Assembly (NCBI RefSeq): GCF_001649575.2
Contig: NC_051449.1
Coordinates: forward strand, 23,302,774 to 23,366,773
Source of the DNA: Kryptolebias marmoratus
Taxonomy: Eukaryota > Chordata > Actinopteri > Cyprinodontiformes > Rivulidae
Reading direction: 5' to 3'
DNA: 64,000 nt
Shown one piece after another: positions 31,142 to 44,075 of this stretch. The notes under the pieces were generated by a model that searched no databases, was not told the DNA's origin, and worked only from the letters and a program-made list of their open reading frames with translations. The position numbers and the translations under genes are program-made. Numbering within the stretch: position 1 is the stretch's first letter; each line of letters begins with the position of its first letter.

Positions 31142-33860
31142 AAGTCATGCAGACCTTGTAAATTTTATGGGAAAATTGTTTTATTCTGTTGTTTTAGTAT
31201 TTTTTTCAGGGTCCGTTTACTTAAGAGAACTATGGTTTCTTTGGTTGAAAACAAAAACAGACATAAAGGCTAAAAAATAACTATTGAATAAATATTAAGT
31301 AATTTTGAAATAAGAACTACTAAAAATGATGTCATTGTCTTTTAGGAAAATAATGATTTATTTGTTGAGATGAATGATGAAAAGGTAATTCAAAAACTTA
31401 TGAGGGGCCAAATCACCCACTCATTTTACGCAAAATCATTTAAATGAAAATAAAAACGTTTTTTGAATGACAGAAAAATGGGGCTTGTTACTATATAGAA
31501 CTGCACAAAGTATCAAAGGTCAAACAAATGGATGTCAGTGCATCCAACATGGCTAAACTGCTGAATTAAATCAAACCAACAGTTGGCTTCTTAGTCTCCT
31601 GCAAGTCTTCCATCACAGAGTTAACACTGCTCCAAGAAAAGGTTTGGCAATGCAAATCATTACTTCAGATGTGTTGCTAGCTGAAAACAGCTGACAGCCA
31701 TGCTTGATATGCCAACCCACAGGCCAGTAAAAATAAACAACAACAAAGAAAAGAAACAAACAAAACAAAACAAAAAATCTTTTTAGGAAACAAACAAACA
31801 AAAAAACAACAAAAAACCCCCAATAAAAAGCTAATTTGAGAATGACTTTCCATTGTCTTTTGTGGTAAAACAAAACTCCACTAATGAGGCAAACTTGCCT
31901 CATCCACCCACCCTCATTCAACTCGCCTGGTTATTTTCAATGGGCTGTCTAGGAGGAGTTCAGAGAACAATTAATTTTAGATTTAAAATCAAATATTGGT
32001 TAGAGACTCTGTGAAAATATCTCATTAGCATTCTAGTGTAAAGACTATAGCCTAAGTTGAAATTCTTGGGATTTTATCCAGGATTTTCTGCAGAAGATTC
32101 TGGCTAGGACAGACATAAAGTCCCTGTGAAGTAGAATAGTTTAACATTGACTCAGCAGTTCTTTAAAATATCATATTATGTTAGTGCACATGTGCAGCAG
32201 AGTGGACAACTTTTCTTTGCACAAGATACAACTGAGCTGGTTTTGCAGGAATGCCAGGCTCCACTTTCTCCTCCAAGACAGTTCATTGTAATCAAAGATC
32301 ATAAATCATCTAATCATGCCTTCTGCAGTGCTCAAAACTCCAACTCCTCATGTTCATATTCATGCTTAAAGTTTGGGGGAAGAAACTGCTATAAGCATTT
32401 TGTCCCATAGAAGTGTGTGATCTGTGAGATTCAAGCTTTTTAAATGACATGCAGAGAAGCAGTCAGTACAGTACCATGCAGGAATATAAACACGTTTCAA
32501 TCCTGCATGCTTCAAATCCAGTATATTGAGAGCAGGGGTGCGAGGGGAAGACCTAAGGTTCATTTCAAGATGAAAACCACCTCTGACTAATACTGCAGTA
32601 TGAACACTGGAAGGGGAATGAATGACTATGTGGTCTGGCTTTCACTTGTAAATTGTGAGATAAAGACTGGATGACTAAAAAAGGAAGAAGCTCACTGAAC
32701 CTGACACCCCTGTCTCTTTTACCTGCATCCCAACACTTCACCAGCTGCTCTTTGACAGCTGCCAGGGGGCCATACTTGATCAGATGGCTAAATGTTGTAA
32801 TTAGAAATGACTAGTATGTTAACTTCATTCATCTTGTCATCAAGGCGTGCAGAGAATGAGTCACGTCTTCAGTGGAGGCAGAAATGTGCTGCATTTTCCA
32901 GTGCAGTGAACAACGTGATACACTGTAATACAGTTGATTTCTCTCTGTTGTAAAAATAACCCATAAATATGCTTGGTACAGTGCTAAAGATATTATTGCT
33001 TTCTCTTTTATTATCTAACGGAGTTTGAGGCAGTTTCTCCTCTCTGAAAAAGAGCAGAGGACAAAAGTAAGGGAACAGAGACAGAGGCTACATGCAGAGT
33101 TGATCAAAAGTATTTTAAAGCTCTCAATATACTGATGTAAGTTTGGGGATTGCATGGAAAAGAGCTGGCACCACTTTCAACCTAATACAGGACAACGGGT
33201 ACATAATAATGTCAAGAGCCTATAGTTTATCCCCCACAGTTAACGTTGTCAAGGTTGAAAACTACAAATTTACTATTACTGAGATGTCATAATTATTTAT
33301 GGTTTTCTCACAGGGACCCAGAGAAAAGTGTCCACTACTGTTTTGATAACATGCTCATCTGTGAAGACAATGTATGTCTAAGAATGTGATATTTTGTCTA
33401 CTACTGCTTTGGAGATAACTGGGAAATAATAGTGTTGTTGCTGCAACTCGCACAGAGAGAAATTCAGATTGCAAGACTGTCCGAACCATGTAAAACTAAA
33501 TTTGTTCAAATAAATTCTCTCCAACTGTCAATCATTGAGTTATTTGTTTAACTATGAAGTAAATGACTTACAACAAACTCTGACTGACATTCACAGTGAG
33601 CATTGTTCTCTAATCATTTTCTTAGGATGGTGTTATTTATCCAGAGCTGTTTGAAACAAAACTACATGAAAATAAACTTCAAAACTTAGTCTATAAGAGA
33701 AGAAAAGTGTGACCTACATCTCTTGTGAATACATAACAATTAAAAAAAAAGACTACTAGTCTTATTTCAACCATCTGTTCAAAATATAGTATACTGAGCT
33801 GTTAGTCCTGTCCCCATATCAAAAATGTTTCCTGTTTATGTAAGAATGATGAAGGAAGAA
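31142..33860. other. Intron, no recognised gene
   Basis: Includes an A/C-rich low-complexity tract at about 31735-31835 (AAACAAAC-type). The open frames here are low-complexity read-through. Confidence 0.5.
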
Positions 33861-33879
33861 AAAGAAGAAGTTCAAAGTA

Positions 33880-35245
33880 AAGAAAGAGTTCATCCCACCC
33901 TGACCTTGTTGGTTAGCTTGTGGAGCTCTGGAAGCAGCTGATAGGTACTGGCTGACCAAGCAGACCACAGCTCGAGAAATTGCAGAGGCAACAACTTGGG
34001 TGTGGGAAGAATTTGATGAGACTAAGGAGAAGGTATTCTGGTTGGCCTCTAAATGATTCTGGCAAATTGTCAGGCAGCTCAAGCAGGGAAAAATAGTGCT
34101 TTGCTAAAAAATCCTAAAGTGGGGAATAGGTGGTGCTGCAGGGGGTGGAAAGAATATTTTGAGGTTCTCCTCAACCTAACTAATACACTTTCTGTTGTAG
34201 AAGAAGCGGTAGAGGTAGAGTAACCTGCATGGGGGTGACTCACCTATTAGTGGAACTAAGGTCACTGAGGTAGGTAACTCTATGGTGACAAGACTCCAAA
34301 ATATTTAAGGCTTATGATCTTGTCCCTTGATGTGTCCTACTTTAGGGTCCATTATGGCCCCAAAATGGCCCCAATATGGTCCATTTTGTCCTTGTACAAT
34401 CAAAGTAAAAACTTGGTTTGTATTGTTGATTATAGTCAGACCCATGTAGGATAAGTGCTAGAATCAGACAAGGTTGTCCTTTGACAATGATTCCTCAGTG
34501 AAACCAAAGGACAGAGGGTCTCCAGTTTAGGAGGCTTCAGGCTGCATTGCTGCTTTTTGTCCCATTGACTTTATCAAACTGGGACATCCAGAAGGGACTG
34601 GAATGGTTTGCAGCCAAGTGGGAAGCAGTTGGAAAGAAGAACACCTCCAAGACTGAGGTCATGATCTTCAAGTGGAATAGATTGGACTGTAACTTTTTTC
34701 AGTTTTGAAAGCACTACTGACCCAGGTGCAGGAGTTCAAATACCTTGTTCATGGTCTTGTTAATAAGAAGGAGCGAGAAACTGATGACAGCTGATTATAA
34801 CAACATTTTTGTGATGTGGATGCTGTGGCAAAAGAGAGAACTGATCCAAAAGCCAAAGCTGTCAGTTTACCAATTAATCTTCATCCCAACCCATACCTAC
34901 AGTCATGGGTAATGATCGAAAGGATTAAATCATGAATACAGGTGGCTGGAAAGAGCTTACTTTGTAGAGTGGCTGGACTCACCCTTGGGACAGAGTGAGG
35001 AGCTTATTAGCAATTTGGAAGTTGTTTCTCATCTGCATTGAAAGAATCCAGGTATCTAGTAAGGACTACTACTGGATGTTTTTTGAGGAAAGTGGTTTGA
35101 ACTGACTTGCTGAAAGAAGTCGCTGGGGAGAGGGATGTCTGTGGCTCTCTGCTTGAGTTGTTGACCCCATGAGCCGGTTCATGGATAAACAGCAGAAGAT
35201 GTATGTATGTATGTATTTATGGATGGATGGATGGATGGATGGATA
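33880..35245 (+). mobile_element. LINE copy 3, 5'-truncated with GGAT tail
   Basis: The plus strand begins within the LINE linker ('gctctggaagcagctgatag' and GTGGGAAGAATTTGATGAG). It continues through decayed reverse transcriptase (AGACAAGGTTGTCCTTTGAC near 34467) to the 3' end and a (GTAT)n/(GGAT)n tail at 35199-35245. Many stops and internal deletions are present. This is the best view in the window of the LINE family's 3' end with its tail. Confidence 0.75.
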
Positions 35246-35739
35246 TTTCATTCTCTTAATGCCACCGACTGACAATAAGCTCATGATAGGTCCTAAGTGA
35301 CCAAAGCTGATAATATGACAATAAATAAATAAAACTGGAACAATGAGTTAAACGTGGACGAGCTATGCATTTTCCTTTGCCAATATGCCGTCCACACAAA
35401 CTTTTAAATCTTAGAACAAAAACATTTAGGAACAAATGTAAAAAACCTTGTTTATGCAATAATTATGAAATATTGTAAGTGCAATGCTGTGTAACCTATA
35501 TAGATCTATGTGTCTGACAGTGAAAAGTGTTATTTTCTCACAAGTAATGGAATGTATTTTCTTTAGATGTTATTTTCTAATGTAATGTGTTTAACTGAAC
35601 CACTTCACATGCACAAAATGCACAATGAAACATATCAATGTAAGAAATTGAGCTATTTTCAAACAAGAGAGGTGTTTAAGGTTTCACAAAAAACAGTCTT
35701 GGTAGAAAGTAGACTGTCTGTCTACACTGTGACTCTCTA

Positions 35740-36040
35740 ATATCAGACTGTGCAGAGCTCTGACTGCAAAATGCCCCATCTCAATTACAATCAGAAAAAG
35801 ACTGAAGAGGTATGTCTTGTTTGGAAGGGCTGTTAGGGAAAGCTTCTTCTTCTTAAAAAAACATGGTAGCATGTATTAGTTTTGTAAAATTGTATCTGAA
35901 TGAACCACAAGCTTTCTGGAACAATGTCTTTTGAACAGAGAAGGCCTAATGCACAGCAGTTTGGAGAAAACCAAACATAGCATATCAGCACAAACGACCC
36001 ATACCAAATGTCAAGCACGTTGGTGCAGGTGTGATGATTT
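35740..36040 (+). mobile_element. Tc1-like transposase fragment
   Basis: CAGAAAAAGACTGAAGAGGT and CTTGTTTGGAAGGGCTG translate to a RKRLK.Y.LFGR segment. They are followed by 'aaaaaacatggtagcatgta' and GAACCACAAGCTTTCTGGAA. The same element type occurs at 52.1-52.86 kb. It is a fragment with frameshifts. Confidence 0.65.
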
Positions 36041-36309
36041 ACGTGATGATTTCAGAAAAAAAAGAGAACAGAATACAATAGCTCTGTCAAGCTGACTGAA
36101 ATGTTATGATGGGGCTTTAACCGAACTGTAAAAATAAGAACTCTTGGTGACCATAATGAGCTAAAGGTAAAATGTAAAAACGAGTGGTTCAAACTTCCTT
36201 TACAATGAATGGGAGACTGATATTGTCATACAGAAGACTTTCAGCTATTGCTACTGATGTTTGTTCCACCATCCTCTGAAAGATATGGTGGACTTAGCAA
36301 GAGAAAAAG

Positions 36310-36605
36310 ACGTGAAACAATGAAGCAGCAGTTGGAGCTCTTGCCTCACAGGTAGGGAGTTGTGGTTTCAAAACTCAGCCAGAGCTTTTCTGTGTGGCGT
36401 TTGTGAGCTCTCCTCATGCATGTTAGTGTTTTCTCTGGGTGCTCTGGTTTCCTCCAACTCTATATTGTCATTATGTATGACTGTGAGTGAATGACTTTCT
36501 GTCTCATTTGTCTCTATGTGGCCCTGTGATGGACTGGTGACCCGTCGAGGGTGTAACCTGCCTCTTGGACAATGAGCGCTAGAGACAGGCACCAGCTATC
36601 CAAGA
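36310..36605 (+). repeat. SINE with degenerate tRNA-like head and conserved core
   Basis: A head with GGAGCTCTTGCCTCACAG and GTGGTTTCAAAACTC (box B-like) leads to the core TCTGGGTGCTCTGGTTTCC. It ends GCCCTGTGATGGACTGGTGA ... AGGCACCAGC. Core or tail fragments of the same type lie at 390-455, 13025-13200, 16405-16460 and 63905-63960. Confidence 0.65.
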
Positions 36606-38080
36606 TTCAGAATCGGATTCTTTAGTAGTGATATGGTTCACATTCTCTCTAAAAACACACAGAGTTGCTTCTGTTCTCTTTTAATGACTCAGTTGGTGAC
36701 TTCTCTGCAGTCACCACCTGTACCAGATCACAGACTATTTGGGGATAAATATGTTAGGATGTTATTTGAGGACTTTGATAGTTACAGTAAACATGAACAG
36801 ATTTAAATTAAAAAGAATGATTACCTAATTAAATTTGGAAAATATTAAATCATTTTAAGCACAACCCCTATGCAAAACAGGCAAACATGTAACTGCAAAA
36901 GATTTTTTGATGTGTAACTGATTGGAGTGTTCTTAACTTAGAAAAAAGTTAGTCAGCACATTCTTTAAAAGCTCAACATTTCAAATGATAAAAACCTCTT
37001 GCCTTTTTTAAAATGTGTACACCAAAGCAAAAAGCTCACATGCACAACAGGAACAGTAATTTCACAGGATTAAAAACATCTGTAATTAAGCAGATGAAAA
37101 ACAGAAAATAAATCTGTCCTCACCTCTTGGCTTTGTGCCCGAGTTCAACTCTGTCCAATTAATTTTTAAACATACTTGAGCGGGCAAAAGGGCTCAAAGT
37201 CACACTGACCTCTCATTAAGAAATCAAACATGAAGGAGTTGCCAATTCTAAACTTGTGCTGATACTTACTTAATCTGTTTAGGATGAAATAAATCAAATG
37301 CCTGGATGCTGTTTTGGACAACTAAATATCTAAGTGCTGGTCTTGTATACTTATTTAGAGGAAATAATTATTTATGCACCATGGAACTGTCAGCAAATAA
37401 AAATGATAATTCTGAAGTTAAGACCTGCTTGGATTCTCTGTTGTAACTACTATTTCCTGCAAATTTATTTACTTACAGAAAGTGACGCAAGAAATGTGAG
37501 AAAACAACAGAACTGTGGCACCTTTATAACACATTTAAACTCAGTATTTTGGTTAGACTTCTCTGCTTTGACTGCCCTACTTAAATTACAGGGCCATCAG
37601 ACAGGAGGCACAATCTATACGGTCTGTAATCCCAATGTTTCAGCACCAGAGTGCATCTTATAATCAAGTGAATATTCTTTTAATACTTTCAACAACACCA
37701 AGTTCGTTTCGGTTTTGTTGGCCTTGCTAAGTGAGTCCAGCTACTTCTCTAGCTTCATTCTTGGTTCAGATTAGTCAAAAAGGCTAACATTTTACAGTCT
37801 TATAAATCAAAATGCCATTTAACTAAGAGCTACTTTCATGTTAGTAACTGAGTTACTCTGCATACTTAGAGGCAGCTGTCAATATTCCACCAAACTTCCT
37901 TATGAGAAGTTTACATGAACAAGCCCAAAAAGGAAGAAGCAGTTTTAGTCACAAGGCTAAAGGAAATATGTCAACAACACTTGACACAAAATAAGCCCCT
38001 TTTCATATATATTATCATGTGAATGCTGACACCGTTATCTTCTATCTTCTTGGTTTTTAGTTTTTCCATGTTTTTTTTTT
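36606..38080. other. Intron, no recognised feature
   Basis: AT-rich sequence without a supported gene or repeat. The 109-codon frame at 37334-37663 lacks any recognisable motif and I treat it as chance. Confidence 0.45.
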
Positions 38081-38089
38081 TTTTTTTTT

Positions 38090-38585
38090 CAAATTAACTA
38101 GATTTGACTCAATTTACGGGATTAACTATGAGCCCTCTTCAATTTCTTCAAAAACATTATTCTTGTTGAAATCTGCTTCTGCAAACTGGCTGTTTTGTCT
38201 ATCAGTCGTAGTTTTCAGCTGCAATTTTATTTGCTGTAGATAGCATTTTACAACTTTTAGCTTTTAGTTAACACTTTTTAGGTTTTAGCTAGTATTCTTC
38301 TACAAAGGCTCATCATTTACTACTTTTCAGTAGCATTTTGCTACTTTTATCAATAGTTATCCCTTTTGCTTCTTTTAGCTTTTTGCTAATGTTTCACAAA
38401 TTTTAGCTAGCACTTTACTTTTAGCTGGTGTATTGCTTTTTTTATCTTTTAGCTGGTGTTCTGCATATTTTAGCTTGGTCAGTTTAATTTCAGCTTCTTC
38501 TGCAACTTTCAGCAGTCGTTCACCACTCAGCATTCACACTGCATTTTTGCAGAAAATGCAATTTCTCTAGTTAATATTAAACTTA
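38090..38585 (+). repeat. Minisatellite-bearing dispersed repeat, copy 1
   Basis: Opens with CTTCAATTTCTTCAAAAACATT and 'gaaatctgcttctgcaaact'. It then carries about 12 imperfect units of TTTTAGCT(A/G)G.(A/G)TT.TGCTAC type, and closes with CAGAAAATGCAATTTCTCTA. The same head, repeat body and tail recur at 61425-61836. Confidence 0.65.
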
Positions 38586-38589
38586 TTCA

Positions 38590-40735
38590 AAAATATTTTC
38601 ATGGAGTAAGAAATCAAAACTACCTGACAATGACTGAAAAAACATGACTTTAGATTTTAAAATGCAGAGAGCCAGAAGACTCATTTAAATCAAACCCTTT
38701 TAAGATGGTTAGGGTCTATAATTTGCAGAACATCTCCATCACATATTTTTTTCATCTATTTTCTAAACGTGAATTACAAATTAAAAAGCAAGCCTACAAA
38801 AAGCAAAGGAAATTGTGGCTGCAACTGCAAAGCAAGAACCTCAGCTGGTCAACAGGAGCTATCATAGTATGTAGCTGTTCTTAACTTAGAACCTTTCAAA
38901 TCTCCACCTAAATGGATGTCTGCACAAAATGAACACTGCCTCAAAAGGCATTCTGAATAAAACCACAGCAAATCTACCTTTTCTTTACAAATACTTTTAT
39001 ATGGTGCCTTGTGATGGCTTTAGTTGTGAATTTGTACTATATAAATAAGCTTAACTAAATCCAACTTGGGCATTTAACTTGAAAAAGCATAGGGTAGTAG
39101 ATAGGATAATAGAAAATGGGGACTTTTAAAATTTATTTCAAAATGTGTTTTTAAAAGTTTCTTTAATAAAGAAGCTTGTTCTGGAAGCTTGAAGCTTTGG
39201 TCAAAATGTTAAACATAGTGAAAGAAATTCATAAAGACCATCAATATTGTTACATTTGGTCAGTTTTGTTTTTTGTTTTATGCCTGCTCTCAGTTTGGCT
39301 GTTTGTACATGTATCTTGTTGCGAGGTGATGACACCATCCCAAACTCTGTAAGTAAGACATTTAGTGTTCGATGTATCTGATGAGTAACTCAAGCCTGGT
39401 AATCTGGCGCTGTGCTCTAAGGGAAAGTCAGCTAAACTTCCCACAAGCTTGTTTCCATTGCCTACGGACATTTGCTAGAGAAAACGAGGTAAGAAACAGC
39501 ACTCTCACATTGCCTGGAAATTGAGTGTTTTGTTTCAGATAATGAAGTTGGAGGAAGGGAAGAAAATTAGATAACAGGAGGAAAAAAAGATATGCAAGGC
39601 ATGCATGTAAGTTTGTGAGCTAAGTTTGGGCTGTAATACGCCTGCTTGTTATGGATAAGGAAAGACAAAGGGGCATGAATCAAAAGTGGAGAGTGACAAG
39701 GGAAACTGCAGAGCATGCCACATTCAAAGGGTACAGTGGGAGATCTATAAAGGATCAGTCAGGAGAAAATGAGAGAGGGAGGGAGCTTTTTTTGGTGTTG
39801 AGGGAGAAGCAAAAAGAGCTTAGCTGAGGTAGGTTAACTGTGAAGATGAGCAGTATTATTCGAAGAAGGGAAAAAAGGGTCATGAACATCCACTGTAGCA
39901 TTAGCATTTCTCCGATCACCACACTCCTTCTACCCCTCCATCCCAGAATGTCTTTCAGTTCCCCCACCTAGGCATTTTCCAGGTGGACTCCGTTTGTCCA
40001 GTCTCACACTGTATTGCCCTTCAGTGAATTTCAGAGCCTTGGTCAATGTGACAGTGTAACAGTGCATTAAATGAAAACCTTTTTTATGTGGGGATCTGTG
40101 AAATACTTATAGACTCCTGTGTGCTGTAGACACCAGTTCTCAGGTTGGAGAATCGTGAAGATATTCTCATGGTCGAGTCACATAAACAGCTGTTCAAAGC
40201 AAGGCTCATTCAAGAGCAAACTTCTGCAACCTTAAACATCTCAAACTCAAACCATTCAAGCAAATGCATCATTTCACACCTGGTCACCTTTGCACAGGAT
40301 AGCTTCTATTATTTTTTTAATTAATATTTTCTCAACCAAATGGCATTCATGTAGCTAACTGTGTGCACAGAAGCTGATAAAGTATCCTATCTACTGATAA
40401 ATGGAGTTCACTAGTAGTTGTTCTGTCTCTCGGACCAACAATTCTTCCTCCATATAATCCCACTCATGAACATTTTTTTTTTATCTCTCAAGAAAAAAAA
40501 AACACGTTCTCTGAGTCACAGCTGATTTGTCCAGTCTTATAGCAAAAGTGACATGGTGTAAAATGACTTGATCTTATTAAATTTTTGAAGTTATGCAGTT
40601 TTAGTTTGCTGTTGAACAGGGCTTCTTGTTTACTTGTCACCCCTTCCATAAAATTCCTTCCTGATTCTTCAATTTGAGATCTATCTATCTACTCAGAAGT
40701 ACTTCACATAACATAACCCCATTTTTAAAAACAGG
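38590..40735. other. Intron with a LINE 3'-tail fragment near 39.0 kb
   Basis: Bases about 38998-39062 (GGTGCCTTGTGATGGCTTTA...ACTATATAAATAAGC) resemble the LINE 3' tail also seen at 60.56-60.64 kb. The rest is unassigned. Confidence 0.45.
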
Positions 40736-41355
40736 AAGGCCCCTTTCACATTGGTTGATGATCCCAATACAAATTTTAAAAAAATAAAATAATCGAGAAT
40801 ATGGACGGTCCTTGCAAGTTTTTGACAAAGCCTTCATGTGTGTATTAAAAACGGCGTGGGCTCCTTATTACATATAGAGCATGACGGTCTATGATGGTTT
40901 TGAGCATGCAAAAAATAGTTTTGTATTAGCATGGTGAAAATGTGCCAGGTTTCAGGACGTGGGGGAGTGTGATGGCAACACTGGCTGCGGTGGCAGCAAA
41001 TCAAATAGAGCCCTTGCACTAGTGCAGCTTGGTCTTTTATAATTTGAAGCAAGATTGGCCACACTGGCCTCATGCGTACGCTATGACCAGATCAAGACTA
41101 AATCATGGAAACAACATAATGCAGACGTGACTCAAGTAGCTGCATTGAAGTGGTCAGAGACCGTTGTGAGTGAATATGGCGAGGGTACAGAAGAGTGTCT
41201 AAGGTACGTGGAAAACAGCAGGAAACCCTAAATGGTGAGTCCTAAGAGTGTAGCAGCAACATTACTGCCTTCACACTGAAGGATGTTTTACAGACACGTT
41301 CTAACAGGTTGTGAAGAATGTAGTGGATTCATCATCCAGTGTGAAGGAGGCCTTA
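40736..41355 (-). mobile_element. MITE family C, copy in opposite internal orientation
   Basis: Starts AAGGCCCCTTTCACATTGG and ends CCAGTGTGAAGGAGGCCTTA, giving terminal inverted repeats of about 20 bases. The interior is homologous to the other copies when read on the minus strand (GAAGCAAGATTGGCCACAC corresponds to the 15.6 and 20.3 kb regions). Confidence 0.65.
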
Positions 41356-43180
41356 GCAGTGGATACAAGTTACAGATTGACTTTGAGATACAAGCGCATC
41401 TTTTTATTACTTTTGTTTTACTTGAAATGATGACTTGAGCGGTATTCATAAAAACTTTCATGCTGTTTTCATGATAACTAAATAAGGTGAAAAAAAGGAA
41501 GTGACATTCGGTTTGGATGCAAACAAAAACTGTTGTCACTGGATTAGTGACTGTTTCCTGTTTCAAAAGCATTTCTGCTTAAGTATGTACAGTCGCAATG
41601 CAAAGCAAAGCTCCTACTTATATTCTTGACTTTAAACTGTGTAACTAAGCTGGCATACAATCAAAATCATACTAAACTCTAAATAGTGCCACACAAACCA
41701 GACTGACATGTAATGAACAACACAAATAACTTGGCAATTGTTCTCTTATGGCATACTGGGACATTCTGTTAGTGACATTAGGCTGTCTCCATTTCTAAAA
41801 ATAAAAATATTTTGCTAGGATCACCAAATTTATTCGGAAAACTATTGTAACACTGTTCAATTAGTTTTGTGGAGGGAGACATATAATGAGATGTTAATGT
41901 GTGAACACAGAGAACACAATGCTTTGGGTGCCTCGAAAATCTTTAGTTGCTCCTTGAAAGCCTTTTTGTACAACATGGATCTATAGCAATTGCATAAAAT
42001 GAGACAGAGACAAATTGATAAAAGACAAATTGCCCTCTAGCAGACTTATGAAGGTGACTTGAAAGAGTAGCTCTTTGTTAAAGTTATAGTCTGGTAATTT
42101 TTGAAGTGATGTTCTGTGAAATAGGTATCAATAGTTAGTACCTTGTCAGCTGTGACATGCTGGATGGAGAAAGAGGGAAAGGTCATAGTCCAGGCTAGGC
42201 TACTGCTAGGCAAAGGAGGGCCAATTGTTTATCATTTTTCAGACTTATAAAACAAGTCTTTTAAATACAACATACCTGTGTGAGAAAAACGCTAATTAAG
42301 GTAGTATTAAATTTCTACACTGTTGCATGTCACCATTCGTTTAGTTTTTTGCTTTCTAAACCAAACAACTTCCAGTTTACTACACAAATGTATGGGTGCT
42401 GATCATAGATAGATCATGTATATGCTGATGGTGCTGAGGCTGCTGAATTTATCAGTCTGCTGGGAGTTGATAAAACTTTTGAGCTGACTAGATTCTCTAA
42501 TCAGGTGGACTGATAAATGCATTCAGCAGCTTCAGCACCGTTGGCTTTTACATAATATATCTCTTCAACTTTATTAAAGATGTACAAACTGTCTCCATTT
42601 TGTCCTGTTGTTCAGAATTGAAGCCAAAGTGTCAGTTTCTTTAAAAGCTGCCGTGTTGTATTTTTGGTTTAAAAGCCTGCGCACTAGAGACATGGTGCTG
42701 TACTCTCCATACAAAAGTCCTGCCAACATACCATCTGAACATGCTGACAGGCTGTGTCACTGTCAATCACAGTGTAACACAGTGACCCTCATTTGGCTAT
42801 CCATTAGCCTAGCCTGGACAAAGACTTTGTCTCACAAATTTTCTCCTCCTTTAGGTTCGCAAAGAGATGCTTGCTTCAAAGTGCTGCTCACACTGTCATA
42901 CTGAGGTGAACGGTGCCACTTTAATGCCAACAAGAGGCCCTACCTGATTCTACTTTGGTTTACGAAGTTTGAAAAGGATTATCAGGTAATTTCTTTTTGC
43001 AAAGCTGCCCTTCCTCCCCAGTACCACCCCACCCTCTCCTCCCACTCAGGGCAGCAGTGGCGCCAGCTCAGTGAAAAAAATGATAAGTTGGGTTTTTCCA
43101 CGGCTAGAGAAGGCAGACTCACATGGTATCCCTATGGAGCAGCGTAGTTGGGAAATAGAAAGTACAACAAAACATTATAC
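41356..43180. other. Intron, no recognised gene
   Basis: Contains the block at 42725-42780 shared with about 7510-7580, so a dispersed repeat fragment. No coding signal. Confidence 0.4.
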
Positions 43181-43237
43181 AAACACACGCACACACACAC
43201 ACACATACATACATACATTCACACACAAAAACACACC
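43181..43237. repeat. Compound (CA)n / (CATA)n microsatellite
   Basis: CACACACA followed by (CATA)4-5 and more CACACA. A further (TG)n run lies at about 43546-43563 inside repeat family A. Confidence 0.9.
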
Positions 43238-43504
43238 TAGATGTTCATTTTTACAGCCATTCAAAGAAAGACAAAAAGGCATACATACACAGTTCCACTC
43301 ATATTCTGGAATATGGATTCAAAAATGGCATGAACTATTTTTGAAAGTAGGAATGCATGTGTGATCAAACCAATGTACTTTATATGAAATTGCTTCTCAT
43401 GTTATCCTTTACTGATGTCTGAATTTTCAAACTGACTCCAGGTATTTTATACAGCATGTGTCATGTGCAGTACTAGTTAGGGCTGGATTTAATCAAACAA
43501 AAAT

Positions 43505-44015
43505 TTAATTATTACCTGCCAAAGGTGAAAACTATTGTTGCTAGTCTGTGTGTGTGTGTGTGTATGTTTGTACCTTTAGCAAAATATCTCATGAACCAGT
43601 GATTGCATTTGAATGAAGGTCCCAGAGAGAAATTATTCAATGGACATCTACAATCATTATTTAACTTTTGGAGTCAGCTCAATTTAAGATGGTCACCACA
43701 GCTAACTGATGCAGTAATGGCTATATCTCAGTCAATTTTATAGATATTGACATAAAACTTGTTGTGGTAGTAGCTCAGAATGATTCCCAACACATTATCC
43801 AAGTGAAACACATTGCACAACATCTTCGCTTAAAATGAACTGTTAGATATAACACTGTCTGTTAGCAAAATATCTCATGAACCACTGTGCAGATTTTAGT
43901 GAAACTAAAAATAATCAGGTTATTTACAAGATTTCATCAAAACGGCTATAACTCTATCCTTTCTCTGCATAAGATGATCTTAGTGTAAAACTCTAACATT
44001 AGGCTTTAATTAAGT
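43505..44015 (+). repeat. Dispersed repeat family A, copy 4
   Basis: Has the full order: 'attattacctgccaaaggtg', a (TG)n stretch, AAAATATCTCATGAACCAGT, 'acatctacaatcattattta', 'ggctatatctcagtcaattt', and then a second AAAATATCTCATGAACCACT. The repeated ATCTCATGAACCA phrase shows an internal duplication of about 310 bases. Confidence 0.7.
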
Positions 44016-44075
44016 TTCACTTTAATGCATTAAAAATTAAAGGCAATAGACAGTATTCTCTTTCAGTTGCAATAT

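Noticed and set aside
35199..35245. CRISPR-like short direct repeats
   Set aside because: This is a (GTAT)n/(GGAT)n simple repeat forming the LINE tail; there are no spacers.
37334..37663. 109-codon open frame
   Set aside because: No domain, signal or repeat match, AT-rich composition, and inside a large intron; most likely chance.
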